From the NCBI RefSeq assembly GCF_043290135.1, contig NW_027464588.1:3299501-3363500 (forward strand): a DNA stretch of 64,000 nt. The letters run 5' to 3'. Every line of letters starts with the position of its first letter. Position 1 is the stretch's first letter. The position numbers and the translations under genes are program-made. Below, in pieces: positions 21,570 to 32,324 of the stretch. The notes below the pieces were generated by a model. That model was not told where the DNA came from. It saw nothing but the letters and a program-made list of their open reading frames with translations, and did no database searches. The DNA comes from Rhipicephalus microplus (taxonomy: Eukaryota > Arthropoda > Arachnida > Ixodida > Ixodidae).

Positions 21570-23109
21570 AGACTAGTACGGCTGATGAGCAGCCGAGATC
21601 CACTTTCAATGCTGATCGGATGCCCAGAAGTACAAAGGGGAGGTGGTCGAGCCAACGTTCCCTTGGCTGGTGAGCAGTGAGGGCAGCTTTCAGTTGTTGA
21701 TGAAGCCGTTCGACCATGCCATTGGCGGAAGGATGGTAGGCAGTTGTGTGGATGTGTCGAATGCCCAGGATATTGGCAAGTGCGGTGAAAAGGGCCAATT
21801 GAAACTGACGTCCGCAATCAGTGGTGACGACAGAAGGGCATCCAAAGCGCGACACCCAGCCGTTTGTGAAAGCCTTGGCAACTGTTGGTGCTGTAATGTC
21901 GGAAATGGGAAGCGCTTCCGGCCATCGGGTGAAGCGATCCACACATGTCAGCAGGTAACAGGCTCCTTGCGATGACGGAATAGGACCGACGATGTCGAGA
22001 TGGACGTGAGAAAACCTTGCGTCTGGAGGCCGAAACGGGGATGTTGCCGGGACAGTGTGACGGTGAACTTTAGCGCGCTGGCACTCAAGGCAGGTTTGCG
22101 CCCAGCGTCGGACATCAGCATTGATGCTTGGCCAAAGGAAACGAGATGTGACTAGCTTCTGGGTCGCACGAATACCTGGATGGCTCATGTTGTGCAATTG
22201 ATCGAAAGTTGCACGACGAAAAGCTGAAGGCACGAAGGGCCGAGGGATACCAGTAGACGTTTCGCACGTTATTAATGAGGTAGAAAATGGAAGCGAGCAC
22301 TCCGTGAACGATAGAAACATGGATGAAGAGTGAAGACGATGCAGCTCAGGATTGTTGCTTTGGGCAGCTGCTAGCTTTTCCATGTCTAGTGGTGGCTGGG
22401 TCGACAAGGCATCGATGCGGGATAGTGCATCAGCAGCAGCATTTTCTGGCCCATGTACGTGTCTGAGATCCACAGTGAACTCGGAAATAAAGCATAGTTG
22501 AAGGATCTCCCGAGCTGTATAATTGCTGTGATTGCGATGGAAGGCACACGTCAGGGGCTTGTGGTCTGTAACGACGTAAAAGTCCCGGCCCTCCAATAAA
22601 TGACGAAAATGTTTGATGGCGAGGTATACCGCGAGGAGTTCTCGGGCAAATGTACTGTATTTTGTCGTTGGTGGCTTCAGTTTTTGCGAGAAAAACCCAA
22701 GGGGCTGCCAACCGGTTACGTGCTGCTCGGGAACAGCGCCAACTGCCATGCTTGATGCATCGGTGATGAGGCGAATTGGGGCATCAGGGACGGGATGTAT
22801 GAACATGGTAGCGTCTGCCAGAGCCTTCTTGGCAGCGTCGAAGGCAGATGCAGCGTCCTTGGGCCACTCTAGTGGCGCAGCCGGGCCTTTCTTTTTAGCC
22901 AATAGGCCGGTCAAGGGCTTTAGGAATGTGGTGCACTTTGGAAGAAAGCGGCGATGAAAGTTTAGTAGGCCCAGAAATTCTGGGAGTCTCTTCAGTGAAG
23001 TCGGGGGTAGAAAGTCTTGAATAGCCTTCACTTTGCTGCCGAGTGTTGGATACCCTTTGGAGTGACAAGGTGGCCTAGGAACTCTATTGTAGCGACGCCG
23101 AAGAGGCAC
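21394..23109 (-). pseudogene. Element G RT end - RNase H - integrase
   Basis: A 550-codon open stretch. The RT thumb block reads [21 protein letters not shown]; RNase H has [45 protein letters not shown] and the end block [16 protein letters not shown]. Integrase follows with an N-terminal zinc finger ([11 protein letters not shown] ... CLECQ), then the DDE residues in [18 protein letters not shown] and [12 protein letters not shown]. This is the ordinary gypsy order. The part before about 23030 reads out of frame with the RT core at its right, so there is one frameshift there. The enzyme residues themselves look preserved. Confidence 0.8.
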
Positions 23110-24281
23110 TTATTGGGATTAATTACGAAGACGTAATCATCCAGGCGGTGGAACAGGGTGCGCAGGTGGGCTTCATGCTCAGGGCCGGATGATCTTGCTA
23201 CAAGGAGGTCATCAAGGTAGGCAAATACGAAATCGAGACCTCGCGTGACCTCGTTGATAGTGAGCTGGAAGGTCTGTGCAGAGTTGCGCAATCCAAAAGG
23301 CATCCTCACATATTTAAACAGACCAAATGGGGTGGTGATGGCCGTCTTCGGAATGTCGGCGTGTTCTACAGGAATCTGATGGTAAGCCTTCATTAAGTTA
23401 ATCTTAGAGAAGATTGTGCACCCAGCCAAATTTGATGTGAAATCCTGTTTGTGAGGAAGGGGATAGGGGTCTGGTAAGGTGTGGGCATTGAGAGCGCGGT
23501 AATCCCCACATGGTATCTAGTCGCCAGGATCTTTCTTCAGCACCATGCGGAGTGGCGACGCCCAGTTGCTGGAGGAAGGCCACACAATGCCGAGTTCAAG
23601 CATGTGCTCAAACTCACGGCGGGCGATGGCGAGGCGTTCTCCAGATAGTCGACGGGGCCGTGTAACAACGGGAGGTCCAGTGGTCACAATGTGGTGAGTG
23701 ATGGAATGCTTCACCGGTGAATCTCTGGTGTGTGGCTTTGTGATGCTGGGAAAGTCGTCGAGTATTTTTGCATACGGCGAAGCAGGTGTGAGACCTCGCA
23801 GTCCCGTTGGCGAGGAAGTACAGAGTACACCGCTGATGAAGAGGCGGGTGTTGAGATCAATGAGGCTATGAGCATGCATGTCCACAGCAAGGTTGAAAAA
23901 ACTGAGGAAGTCAGCTCCAAGAACAGCTCGCGAGACGTCAGCGAGGATGAAAATCCAGCGGAACGTACGGCGTAGTCCAAGGTCAAGTGTAAGAGAGCGT
24001 TGGCCGTATGTGCGAATGGCGGAATTGTTGATCGCTTGGAGTGGGCAGGTCTGTTTGTTGCGACGGCGATCTGCACACGAGGCCGGGATGACGCTAACCT
24101 GGGCTCCTGTGTCGACTAGGAAGCAAGCGCCAGTGATCTTATCAGAAACATAGAAAAGGCGGCATGACTTTCGACCAGTACCACTTGCCGCCGTCAGTGG
24201 CCGGTCGTCGCATTTCCCGACCAGGAGCATGGGCGAGTGCATTTGCGAGCAGAGGCACCGAATCGGTGGTGGTACCAGCAC
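23030..24281 (-). pseudogene. Element G protease and RT core
   Basis: From right to left: RLFYVSDKITGACFLVDTG (aspartic protease with intact DTG), QVSVIPAS, AVLGADFLSFFNL (flap and ILG-type end), then RT with LELGIVWPSSSNWASPLRM. A TAG stop interrupts at about 23517. RT then continues with [35 protein letters not shown] and the catalytic [10 protein letters not shown], then [11 protein letters not shown]. The single stop replaces a codon at the GD-x-R position of the fingers. Function of this copy is lost unless read through. Confidence 0.8.
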
Positions 24282-24370
24282 ACGGTTGAGGATGAAACGT
24301 CCCGCGGCGCGTCGGGTGGCCGAAGTTCTGGAGAACGTGGTGGCGTCGAGGAGCGACTGTGTATCTGGAA

Positions 24371-25075
24371 CTAGGATGACAGTCGACGATACGCAGGTAC
24401 AAAGTCATCAAGGCGCCTGACAAGGGCGTCCAAATGGTTCTCGATGCTCGCGAGCGCCGTGTCTGCAGCGGTGGCCGGTGGCGGTGTGGTAACGGCGTTG
24501 AGGCTATGTGCCCGCGAGTAGTCCGCCACTCGGTCCGCCATTTCAGCGAGTGTGTCTAGTGGGACATCTCCTGCAGCTACGAGGACCGGGACCTTGCTCT
24601 GTGGTAAGCGCTGGAGGAACAACTCACGTAACAGCTTCTCCTCTTGAGGGGCGGAGGGGCCGCCAAGGAGCTGGCGCATGCGTCGCAGGAGCTGTGATGG
24701 GTGACGGTCACCGAGCTCTGTAGCCTTGATGAGCTGTTGGAGTCTGCTGTGTTCGGACTCAGACTTGCGGGAAATGATAGCTGCCTTCAACGTGTCGTAG
24801 GGATGGCTCGGGTGCGGCGACGCTAAAATATCAGCTAAGTCGTCGGCTACGACCGGAGGTAAGCAGGACACCAGATTCCAGTACCTGGTCTGTTGGCTGG
24901 TGATTTGCCGTAGACGGAAGTGCGCCTCGACCTGCAGAAACCATGTGCTGGGGCTGTTGGGCCAAAATGGTGGCAGGTTGACATGTTGAATTGCAGCGAC
25001 TGTAACACCGCTAGGTCTGGCGTTTTTTTGGGCGTCAGGACCGGTAGGATTGGTGGTAGAGCCGGCGGGATCCAT
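24371..25075 (-). CDS. Element G Gag
   Basis: A 234-codon frame starting at the ATG of MDPAGSTTNPTGPD, 45 bp inside the right LTR. The middle contains VNLPPFWPNSPSTWFLQVEA, the typical start of the capsid domain in this clade, then YWNLVSCLPPVVADDLADIL and HSRLQQLIKATELGDRHPSQ, and near the end ALVRRLDDFVPAYRRLSS. The Cys/His segment that normally follows is out of frame (around 24290-24370), so Gag is cut before it. Longer readings that begin in the LTR are spurious. Confidence 0.75.
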   Translation of the reverse strand: MDPAGSTTNPTGPDAQKNARPSGVTVAAIQHVNLPPFWPNSPSTWFLQVEAHFRLRQITSQQTRYWNLVSCLPPVVADDLADILASPHPSHPYDTLKAAIISRKSESEHSRLQQLIKATELGDRHPSQLLRRMRQLLGGPSAPQEEKLLRELFLQRLPQSKVPVLVAAGDVPLDTLAEMADRVADYSRAHSLNAVTTPPPATAADTALASIENHLDALVRRLDDFVPAYRRLSS

Positions 25076-25104
25076 GCGGGATGATCGGGGCTGTGTGTTC
25101 TTTA

Positions 25105-25115
25105 TCGGGTCACCA
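25105..25115 (-). promoter_or_regulatory. Primer-binding site of element G (tRNA-Trp type)
   Basis: On the minus strand TGGTGACCCGA begins 5 bp inside the 5' LTR. Its first nine bases equal the complement of the 3' end of eukaryotic tRNA-Trp plus CCA, as known for CsRn1-like elements. Confidence 0.6.
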
Positions 25116-25120
25116 TCAAC

Positions 25121-25260
25121 TGTCGGAGCTAACACGGGAAAGACCCAGCCCTGACAGCGTTCATTTCGAACTGATTTTTTTTTATTATCGCGTTGCACCC
25201 GCCGCGTGGCCCAAATGCCAACTTCTTCTTCCTTGACGAGCGGCGCATTGAGACGCTACA
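25121..25260 (-). repeat. 5' LTR of element G
   Basis: Partner of 20977-21116, same length of 140 bp. On its right it adjoins a (TA)n run that leads into the tRNA-like array. Confidence 0.8.
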
Positions 25261-25385
25261 TATATATATATATATATATATTAATGAGATATAACAGACA
25301 GTAATGCCAAGGAATGTACAGGGGAAGTTATTAGAACCAGTGGAATGTAAATAGGAAGAAAGAAAAGTGGATGAAAAAATTACCA

Positions 25386-25457
25386 ACTGTGAGCAGGAAT
25401 CGAACCTACGACCTTCGAATTACGCGTTCGATGCTCTAACCACTGAGCTATCACAGC
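25386..25457 (-). tRNA. tRNA-Thr(CGU)-like, left arm copy 1
   Basis: Full cloverleaf: acceptor GCTGTGA/TCACAGT, D arm GCTC/GAGC, anticodon stem TCGAA/TTCGA with loop CGCGTAA, T arm GTAGG/CCTGC. A and B boxes and a T6 terminator are present. G replaces the nearly universal U33. Confidence 0.55.
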
Positions 25458-25840
25458 GGCCCTCCCTCCATCCACTTTTTTGGATTTATCTGTGAATTTA
25501 GAAGTAGGAGTGACAGTCAGCGCCATCTATAAGCCAAATGGCGAGTGTGGAAACACTCTTATGCGCATGTTTGGCGTCACGTAGCAGGGGAACTTATTAT
25601 GAGCGGGCAGCTGATTATTTGTCTCTCTTATACAAACTAAACACACCAAGTCTGCCAGTACGAGACCCTCTTTCAATGAAATAAGGGAAAGAAGTGTATA
25701 CCTAAGGGCTCGTTTTTCCGTGTTTTAACACAATATTAATGAGATATAACAGACAGTAATGCCAAGGAGTGTACAGAAGAAGTTATTAGAACCAGTGGAA
25801 TGTAAATAGGAAGAAAGAAAAGTGGATGAAAAAATTACCA

Positions 25841-25912
25841 ACTGTGAGCAGGAATCGAACCTACGACCTTCGAATTACGCGTTCGATGCTCTAACCACTG
25901 AGCTATCACAGC
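25841..25912 (-). tRNA. tRNA-Thr(CGU)-like, left arm copy 2
   Basis: Same 72-nt sequence and stems as the copy at 25386; complement of anticodon loop CGCGTAA; T6 run follows on the minus strand. Confidence 0.55.
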
Positions 25913-26295
25913 GGCCCTCCCTCCATCCACTTTTTTGGGTTTATCTGTGAATTTAGAAGTAGGAGTGACAGTCAGCGCCATCTATAAGCCAAATGGCGAG
26001 TGTGGAAACACTCTTATGCGCATGTTTGGCGTCACGTAGCACGTGAACTTATTATGAGCGGGCAGCTGATTAATCGTCCCTCTTATACAACCTAAACACA
26101 CCAAGTCTGCCAGTACGAGACCCTCGTTCAATGAAATAAGGGAAAGATGTGTATACCTAAGGGCTCATTTTTCCATGTTTTAACACAATATTAATGAGAT
26201 ATAACAGACAGTAATGCCAAGGAATGTACAGAGGAAGTTATTAGAACCAGTGGAATGTAAATAGGAAGAAAGAAAAGTGGATGAAAAAATTACCA

Positions 26296-26367
26296 ACTGT
26301 GAGCAGGAATCGAACCTACGACCTTCGAATTACGCGTTCGATGCTCTAACCACTGAGCTATCACAGC
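26296..26367 (-). tRNA. tRNA-Thr(CGU)-like, left arm copy 3
   Basis: Same 72-nt sequence as the first copy, with a small insertion in the 5' flank (GGATGGGCC region) that leaves the cloverleaf intact. Confidence 0.55.
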
Positions 26368-26751
26368 GGCCCATCCCTCCATCCACTTTTTTGGTTTTAT
26401 CTGTGAATTTAGAAGTAGGAGTGACAGTCAGCGCCATCTATAAGCCAAATGGCGAGTGTGGAAACACTCTTATGCGCATGTTTGGCGTCACGTAGCACGT
26501 GAACTTATTATGAGCGGGCAGCTGATTAATTGTCCCTCTTATACAACCTAAACACACCAAGTCTGCCAGTACGAGACCCTCGCTCAATGAAATAAGGGAA
26601 AGAGGTGTATACCTAAGGGCTCGTTTTTCTGTGTTTTAACACAATAATTATGAGATATAACAGACAGTAATGCCAAGGAATGTACAGGGGAAGTTATTAG
26701 AACCAGTGGAATGTAAATAGGAAGAAAGAAAAGTGGATGAAAAAATTACCA

Positions 26752-26823
26752 ACTGTGAGCAGGAATCGAACCTACGACCTTCGAATTACGCGTTCGATGC
26801 TCTAACCACTGAGCTATCACAGC
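26752..26823 (-). tRNA. tRNA-Thr(CGU)-like, left arm copy 4
   Basis: Same 72-nt sequence as the other left-arm copies; 456 bp from copy 3. Confidence 0.55.
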
Positions 26824-27205
26824 GGCCCTCCCTCCATCCACTTTTTTGGGTTTATCTGTGAATTTAGAAGTAGGAGTGACTGTCAGCGCCATCTATAAGC
26901 CAAATGGCGAGTGTGGAAACACTCTTATGCGCATGTTTGGCGTCACGTAGCACGTGAACTTATTATGAGCGGGCAGCTGAATTATTGTCCCTCTTATACA
27001 ACCTAAACACAACAAGTCTGCCAGTACGAGACCCTCGTTCAATGAAATAAGGGAAGAAGTGTATACCTAAGGGCTCGTTTTTCCGTGTTTTAACACAATA
27101 TTAATGAGATATAACTGACAGTAATGCCAAGGAATGTACAGGGGAAGTTATTAGAACCAGTGGAATGTAAATAGGAAGAAAGAAAAGTGGATGAAAAAAT
27201 TACCA

Positions 27206-27277
27206 ACTGTGAGCAGGAATCGAACCTACGACCTTCGAATTACGCGTTCGATGCTCTAACCACTGAGCTATCACAGC
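27206..27277 (-). tRNA. tRNA-Thr(CGU)-like, left arm copy 5
   Basis: Same 72-nt sequence; last minus-strand copy before the array inverts. Confidence 0.55.
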
Positions 27278-27704
27278 GGCCCTCCCTCCATCCACTTTTT
27301 TGGGTTTATCTGTGAATTTAGAAGTAGGAGTGACAGTCAGCGCCATCTATAAGCCAAATGGCGAGTGTGGAAACACTCTTATGCGCATGTTTGGCATCAC
27401 GTAGCACGTGAACTTATTATGAGCGGGCAGCTGATTAATTGTCCCTCTTATACAACCTAAACACACCAAGTCTGCCAGTACGAGACCCTCGTTCAATGAA
27501 ATAAGGGAAAGAAGTGTATACCTAAGGGCTCGTTTTTCCGTGTTTTAACACAATATTAATGAGATATAACAGACAGTAATGCCAAGGAATGTACAGGGGA
27601 AGTTATTAGAACCAGTGGAATGTAAATAGGAAGAATGAAATAGGACTGTCACTCCTACTTCTAAATTCACAGATAAACCCAAAAAAGTGGATGGAGGGAG
27701 GGCC

Positions 27705-27776
27705 GCTGTGATAGCTCAGTGGTTAGAGCATCGAACGCGTAATTCGAAGGTCGTAGGTTCGATTCCTGCTCACAGT
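27705..27776 (+). tRNA. tRNA-Thr(CGU)-like, right arm copy 1
   Basis: Identical 72-nt cloverleaf to the left arm on the opposite strand: A box TAGCTCAGTGG, B box GGTTCGATTCC, T6 terminator 9 nt downstream. Loop CGCGTAA with G at position 33. Confidence 0.55.
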
Positions 27777-28159
27777 TGGTAATTTTTTCATCCACTTTTC
27801 TTTCTTCCAATTTACATTCCACTGGTTCTAATACCTTCCCCTGTACATTCCTTGGCATTACTGTCTGTTATATCTCATTAATATTGTGTTAAAACACGGA
27901 AAAACGAGCCCTTAGGTATACACTTCTTTCCCTTATTTCATTGAACGAGGGTCTCGTACTGGCAGACTTGGTGTGTTTAGGTTGTATAAGAGGGACAATT
28001 AATCAGCTGCCCGCTCATAATAAGTTCACGTGCTACGTGACGCCAAGCATGCGCATAAGAGTGTTTCCATACTCGCCATTTGGCTTATAGATGGCGCTGA
28101 CTGTCACTCCTACTTCTAAATTCACAGATAAACCCAAAAAAGTGGATAGAGGGAGGGCC

Positions 28160-28231
28160 GCTGTGATAGCTCAGTGGTTAGAGCATCGAACGCGTAATTC
28201 GAAGGTGTAAGGTTCGATTCCTGCTCACAGT
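28160..28231 (+). tRNA. tRNA-Thr(CGU)-like, right arm copy 2 (weakened T stem)
   Basis: Has AAGGTGTAAGG in place of AAGGTCGTAGG. This breaks two pairs of the T stem, so it is more likely a pseudogene. Confidence 0.4.
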
Positions 28232-28614
28232 TGGTAATTTTTTCATCCACTTTTCTTTCTTCCTATTTACATTCCACTGGTTCTAATAACTTCCCCTGTA
28301 CATTCCTTGGCATTACTGTTTGTTATATCTCATTAATATTGCGTTAAAACACGGAAAAACGAGCCCTTAGGTATACACATCTTTCCCTTATTTCATTGAA
28401 CGAGGGTCTCGTACTGGCAGACTTGGTGTGTTCAGGTTGTATAAGAGGGACAATTAATCAGCTGCCCGCTCATAATAAGTTCACATGCTACGTGACGCCA
28501 AACATGCGCATAAGAGTGTTTCCACGCTCGCCATTTGGCTTATAGATGGCGCTGACTGTCACTCCTACTTCTAAATTCACAGATAAACCCAAAAAAGTGG
28601 ATGGAGGGAGGGCC

Positions 28615-28686
28615 GCTGTGATAGCTCAGTGGTTAGAGCATCGAACGCGTAATTCGAAGGTCGTAGGTTCGATTCCTGCTCACAGT
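28615..28686 (+). tRNA. tRNA-Thr(CGU)-like, right arm copy 3
   Basis: Consensus 72-nt sequence with T6 terminator. Confidence 0.55.
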
Positions 28687-29069
28687 TGGTAATTTTTTCA
28701 TCCACTTTTCTTTCTTCCTATTTACATTCCACTGGTTCTAATAACTTCCCCTGTACATTCCTTGGCATTACTGTCTGTTATATCTCATTAATATTGTGTT
28801 AAAACACGGAAAAACGAGCCCTTAGGTATACACCTCTTTCCCTTATTTCATTGAACGAGGGTCTCGTACTGGCAGACTTGGTGTGTTTAGGTTGTATAAG
28901 AGGGACAATTAATCAGCTGCCCGCTCATAATAAGTTCACGTGCTACGTGACGCCAAACATGCGCATAAGAGTGTTTCCACACTCGCCATTTGGCTTATAG
29001 ATGGCGCTGACTGTCACTCCTAATTTGAAATTCACAGATAAACCCAAAAAAGTGGATGGAGGGAGGGCC

Positions 29070-29141
29070 GCTGTGATAGCTCAGTGGTTAGAGCATCGAA
29101 CGCGTAATTCGAAGGTTGTAGGTTCGATTCCTGCTCACAGT
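29070..29141 (+). tRNA. tRNA-Thr(CGU)-like, right arm copy 4
   Basis: One change in the variable loop (AGGTT for AGGTC); all stems intact. Confidence 0.5.
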
Positions 29142-29523
29142 TGGTAATTTTTTCATCCACATTTCTTTCTTCCTATTTACATTCCACTGGTTCTAATAAC
29201 TTCCCCTGTACATTCCTTGGCATTACTGTCTGTTATATCTCATTATTATTGTGTTAAAACACGGAAAAACGAGCCCTTAGGTATACACTTCTTTCCCTTA
29301 TTTCATTGAACGAGGGTCTCGTACTGACAGACTTGGTGTGTTTAGGTTGTATAAGAGGGACAATTAATCAGCTGCCCGCTCACAATAAGTTCACGTGCTA
29401 CGTGACGCCAAACATGCGCATAAGAGTGTTTCCACACTCGCCATTTGGCTTATAGATGGCGCTGACTGTCACTCCTACTTCTAAATTCACAGATAAACCC
29501 AAAAAGTGGATGGAGGGAGGGCC

Positions 29524-29595
29524 GCTGTGATAGCTCAGTGGTTAGAGCATCGAACGCGTAATTCGAAGGTCGTAGGTTCGATTCCTGCTCACAGT
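29524..29595 (+). tRNA. tRNA-Thr(CGU)-like, right arm copy 5
   Basis: Consensus cloverleaf; the sequence after it is TTGGCAATTTTTT, terminator retained. Confidence 0.55.
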
Positions 29596-29978
29596 TGGCA
29601 ATTTTTTCATCCACTTTTCTTTCTTCCAATTTACATTCCACTGGTTCTAATACCTTCCCCTGTACATTCCTTGGCATTACTGTCTGTTATATCTCATTAA
29701 TATTGTGTTAAAACACGGAAAAACGAGCCCTTAGGTATACACTTCTTTCCCTTATTTCATTGAACGAGGGTCTCGTACTGGCAGACTTGGTGTGTTTAGG
29801 TTGTATAAGAGGGACAATTAATCAGCTGCCCGCTCATAATAAGTTCACGTGCTACGTGACGCCAAGCATGCGCATAAGAGTGTTTCCATACTCGCCATTT
29901 GGCTTATAGATGGCGCTGACTGTCACTCCTACTTCTAAATTCACAGATAAACCCAAAAAAGTGGATAGAGGGAGGGCC

Positions 29979-30050
29979 GCTGTGATAGCTCAGTGGTTAG
30001 AGCATCGAACGCGTAATTCGAAGGTGTAAGGTTCGATTCCTGCTCACAGT
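29979..30050 (+). tRNA. tRNA-Thr(CGU)-like, right arm copy 6 (weakened T stem)
   Basis: Carries the same AAGGTGTAAGG variant as copy 2, as expected from the four-unit duplication. Confidence 0.4.
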
Positions 30051-30433
30051 TGGTAATTTTTTCATCCACTTTTCTTTCTTCCTATTTACATTCCACTGGT
30101 TCTAATAACTTTCCCTGTACATTCCTTGGCATTACTGTTTGTTATATCTCATTAATATTGCGTTAAAACACGGAAAAACGAGCCCTTAGGTATACACATC
30201 TTTCCCTTATTTCATTGAACGAGGGTCTCGTACTGGCAGACTTGGTGTGTTCAGGTTGTATAAGAGGGACAATTAATCAGCTGCCCGCTCATAATAAGTT
30301 CACGTGCTACGTGACGCCAAACATGCGCATAAGAGTGTTTCCACGCTCGCCATTTGGCTTATAGATGGCGCTGACTGTCACTCCTACTTCTAAATTCACA
30401 GATAAACCCAAAAAAGTGGATGGAGGGAGGGCC

Positions 30434-30505
30434 GCTGTGATAGCTCAGTGGTTAGAGCATCGAACGCGTAATTCGAAGGTCGTAGGTTCGATTCCTGCTC
30501 ACAGT
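30434..30505 (+). tRNA. tRNA-Thr(CGU)-like, right arm copy 7
   Basis: Consensus 72-nt sequence with T6 terminator. Confidence 0.55.
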
Positions 30506-30888
30506 TGGTAATTTTTTCATCCACTTTTCTTTCTTCCTATTTACATTCCACTGGTTCTAATAACTTCCCCTGTACATTCCTTGGCATTACTGTCTGTTAT
30601 ATCTCATTAATATTGTGTTAAAACACGGAAAAACGAGCCCTTAGGTATACACCTCTTTCCCTTATTTCATTGAACGAGGGTCTCGTACTGGCAGACTTGG
30701 TGTGTTTAGGTTGTATAAGAGGGACAATTAATCAGCTGCCCGCTCATAATAAGTTCACGTGCTACGTGACGCCAAACATGCGCATAAGAGTGTTTCCACA
30801 CTCGCCATTTGGCTTATAGATGGCGCTGACTGTCACTCCTAATTCGAAATTCACAGATAAACCCAAAAAAGTGGATGGAGGGAGGGCC

Positions 30889-30960
30889 GCTGTGATAGCT
30901 CAGTGGTTAGAGCATCGAACGCGTAATTCGAAGGTTGTAGGTTCGATTCCTGCTCACAGT
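30889..30960 (+). tRNA. tRNA-Thr(CGU)-like, right arm copy 8
   Basis: Variable-loop variant AGGTT, shared with copy 4. Confidence 0.5.
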
Positions 30961-31342
30961 TGGTAATTTTTTCATCCACATTTCTTTCTTCCTATTTACA
31001 TTCCACTGGTTCTAATAACTTCCCCTGTACATTCCTTGGCATTACTGTCTGTTATATCTCATTATTATTGTGTTAAAACACGGAAAAACGAGCCCTTAGG
31101 TATACACTTCTTTCCCTTATTTCATTGAACGAGGGTCTCGTACTGACAGACTTGGTGTGTTTAGGTTGTATAAGAGGGACAATTAATCAGCTACCCGCTC
31201 ATAATAAGTTCACGTGCTACGTGACGCCAAACATGCGCATAAGAGTGTTTCCACACTCGCCATTTGGCTTATAGATGGCGCTGACTGTCACTCCTACTTC
31301 TAAATTCACAGATAAACCCAAAAAGTGGATGGAGGGAGGGCC

Positions 31343-31414
31343 GCTGTGATAGCTCAGTGGTTAGAGCATCGAACGCGTAATTCGAAGGTCGTAGGTTCGA
31401 TTCCTGCTCACAGT
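31343..31414 (+). tRNA. tRNA-Thr(CGU)-like, right arm copy 9
   Basis: Consensus 72-nt sequence with T6 terminator. Confidence 0.55.
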
Positions 31415-31797
31415 TGGTAATTTTTTCATCCACCTTTCTTTCTTCCTATTTACATTCCACTGGTTCTAATAACTTCCCCTGTACATTCCTTGGCATTTCT
31501 GTCTGTTATATCTCATTAATATTGTGTTAAAACACGGAAAAACGAGCCCTTAGGTATACACCTCTTTCCCTTATTTCATTGAACGAGGGTCTCGTACTGG
31601 CAGACTTGGTGTGTTTAGGTTGTATGAGAGGGACAATTAATCAGCTGCCCGCTCATAATAAGTTCACGTGCTACGTGACGCCAAACATGCGCATAAGAGT
31701 GTTTCCACACTCGCCATTTGGCTTATAGATGGCGCTGACTGTCACTCCTACTTCTAAATTCACAGATAAACCCAAAAAAGTGGATGGAGGGAGGGCC

Positions 31798-31869
31798 GCT
31801 GTGATAGCTCAGTGGTTAGAGCATCGAACGCATAATTCGAAGGTCGTAGGCTCGATTCCTGCTCACAGT
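31798..31869 (+). tRNA. tRNA-like, right arm copy 10, anticodon changed to CAU
   Basis: Loop reads CGCATAA, which would make the anticodon CAU (Met) instead of CGU, and the T loop begins C instead of T (GGCTCGATTCC), weakening the B box. Probably a pseudogene. Confidence 0.4.
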
Positions 31870-32252
31870 TGGTAATTTTTTCATCCACTTTTCTTTCTTC
31901 CTATTTACATTCCACTGGTTCTAATAACTTCCCCTGTACATTCCTTGGCATTACTGTCTGTTATATCTCATTAATATTGTGTTAAAACACGGAAAAACGA
32001 GCCCTTAGGTATACACTTTTTTCCCTTATTTCATTGAACGAGGGTCTCGTACTGGCAGACTTGGTGTGTTTAGGTTGTATAAGAGGGACAATTAATCAGC
32101 TGCCCGCTCATAATAAGTTCACGTGCTACGTGACGCCAAACATGCGCATAAGAGTGTTTCCACACTCGCCATTTGGCTTATAGATGGCGCTGACTGTCAC
32201 TCCTACTTCTAAATTCACAAATAAACCCAAAAAAGTGGATGGAGGGAGGGCC

Positions 32253-32324
32253 GCTGTGATAGCTCAGTGGTTAGAGCATCGAACGCGTAATTCGAAGGTC
32301 GTAGGTTCGATTCCTGCTCACAGT
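32253..32324 (+). tRNA. tRNA-Thr(CGU)-like, right arm copy 11
   Basis: Consensus 72-nt sequence with T6 terminator. Confidence 0.55.

Larger units (their letters stand above)
20977..25260 (-). mobile_element. CsRn1-like Ty3/gypsy retrotransposon G, nearly complete
   Basis: A 4.28-kb minus-strand element with 140-bp LTRs at both ends. The order from right to left is LTR, primer-binding site, gag, protease, RT, RNase H, integrase, LTR. The primer-binding site begins TGGTGACCC, the start expected for a tRNA-Trp primer, and the protease region is of the kind seen in the CsRn1 clade. It carries one stop codon and about two frameshifts in pol, so this copy is inactive but not very old. It sits between a TA/TG microsatellite and the tRNA-like array; no clean target duplication is visible. 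Confidence 0.85.
25282..27640 (-). repeat. tRNA-bearing ~455-bp tandem array, left arm (five complete units)
   Basis: Five complete units spaced 454-456 bp apart, nearly identical, each with a tRNA-like gene on the minus strand, plus a sixth unit truncated at about 27640. Each unit has TTAATGAGATATAACAGACA, GCCAAATGGCGAGTGTGG and TATACCTAAGGGCTCG as landmarks. At 27640-27645 orientation switches and the array continues inverted. Confidence 0.95.
27645..29464 (+). repeat. Higher-order repeat copy 1 (four tRNA units)
   Basis: The four units share, one for one, private variants with 29465-31284: CTTCCAATTTACATTCC in unit 1, AAGGTGTAAGG in unit 2, a CACCTCTTTCCC block in unit 3, AAGGTTGTAGG with CATCCACATTTC in unit 4. 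The spacing between equivalent tRNAs is 1819 bp. Confidence 0.9.
29465..31284 (+). repeat. Higher-order repeat copy 2 (four tRNA units)
   Basis: Second copy of the four-unit block, with a handful of differences from copy 1 (for example AACTTTCCCTG for AACTTCCCCTG near 30110, and AATTCGAAATTC for AATTTGAAATTC near 30841). Confidence 0.9.

Noticed and set aside
28320..28390. Telomere-like GCCCTTAGG in each array unit
   Set aside because: Only one short match per unit; no tandem TTAGG run anywhere in the window.
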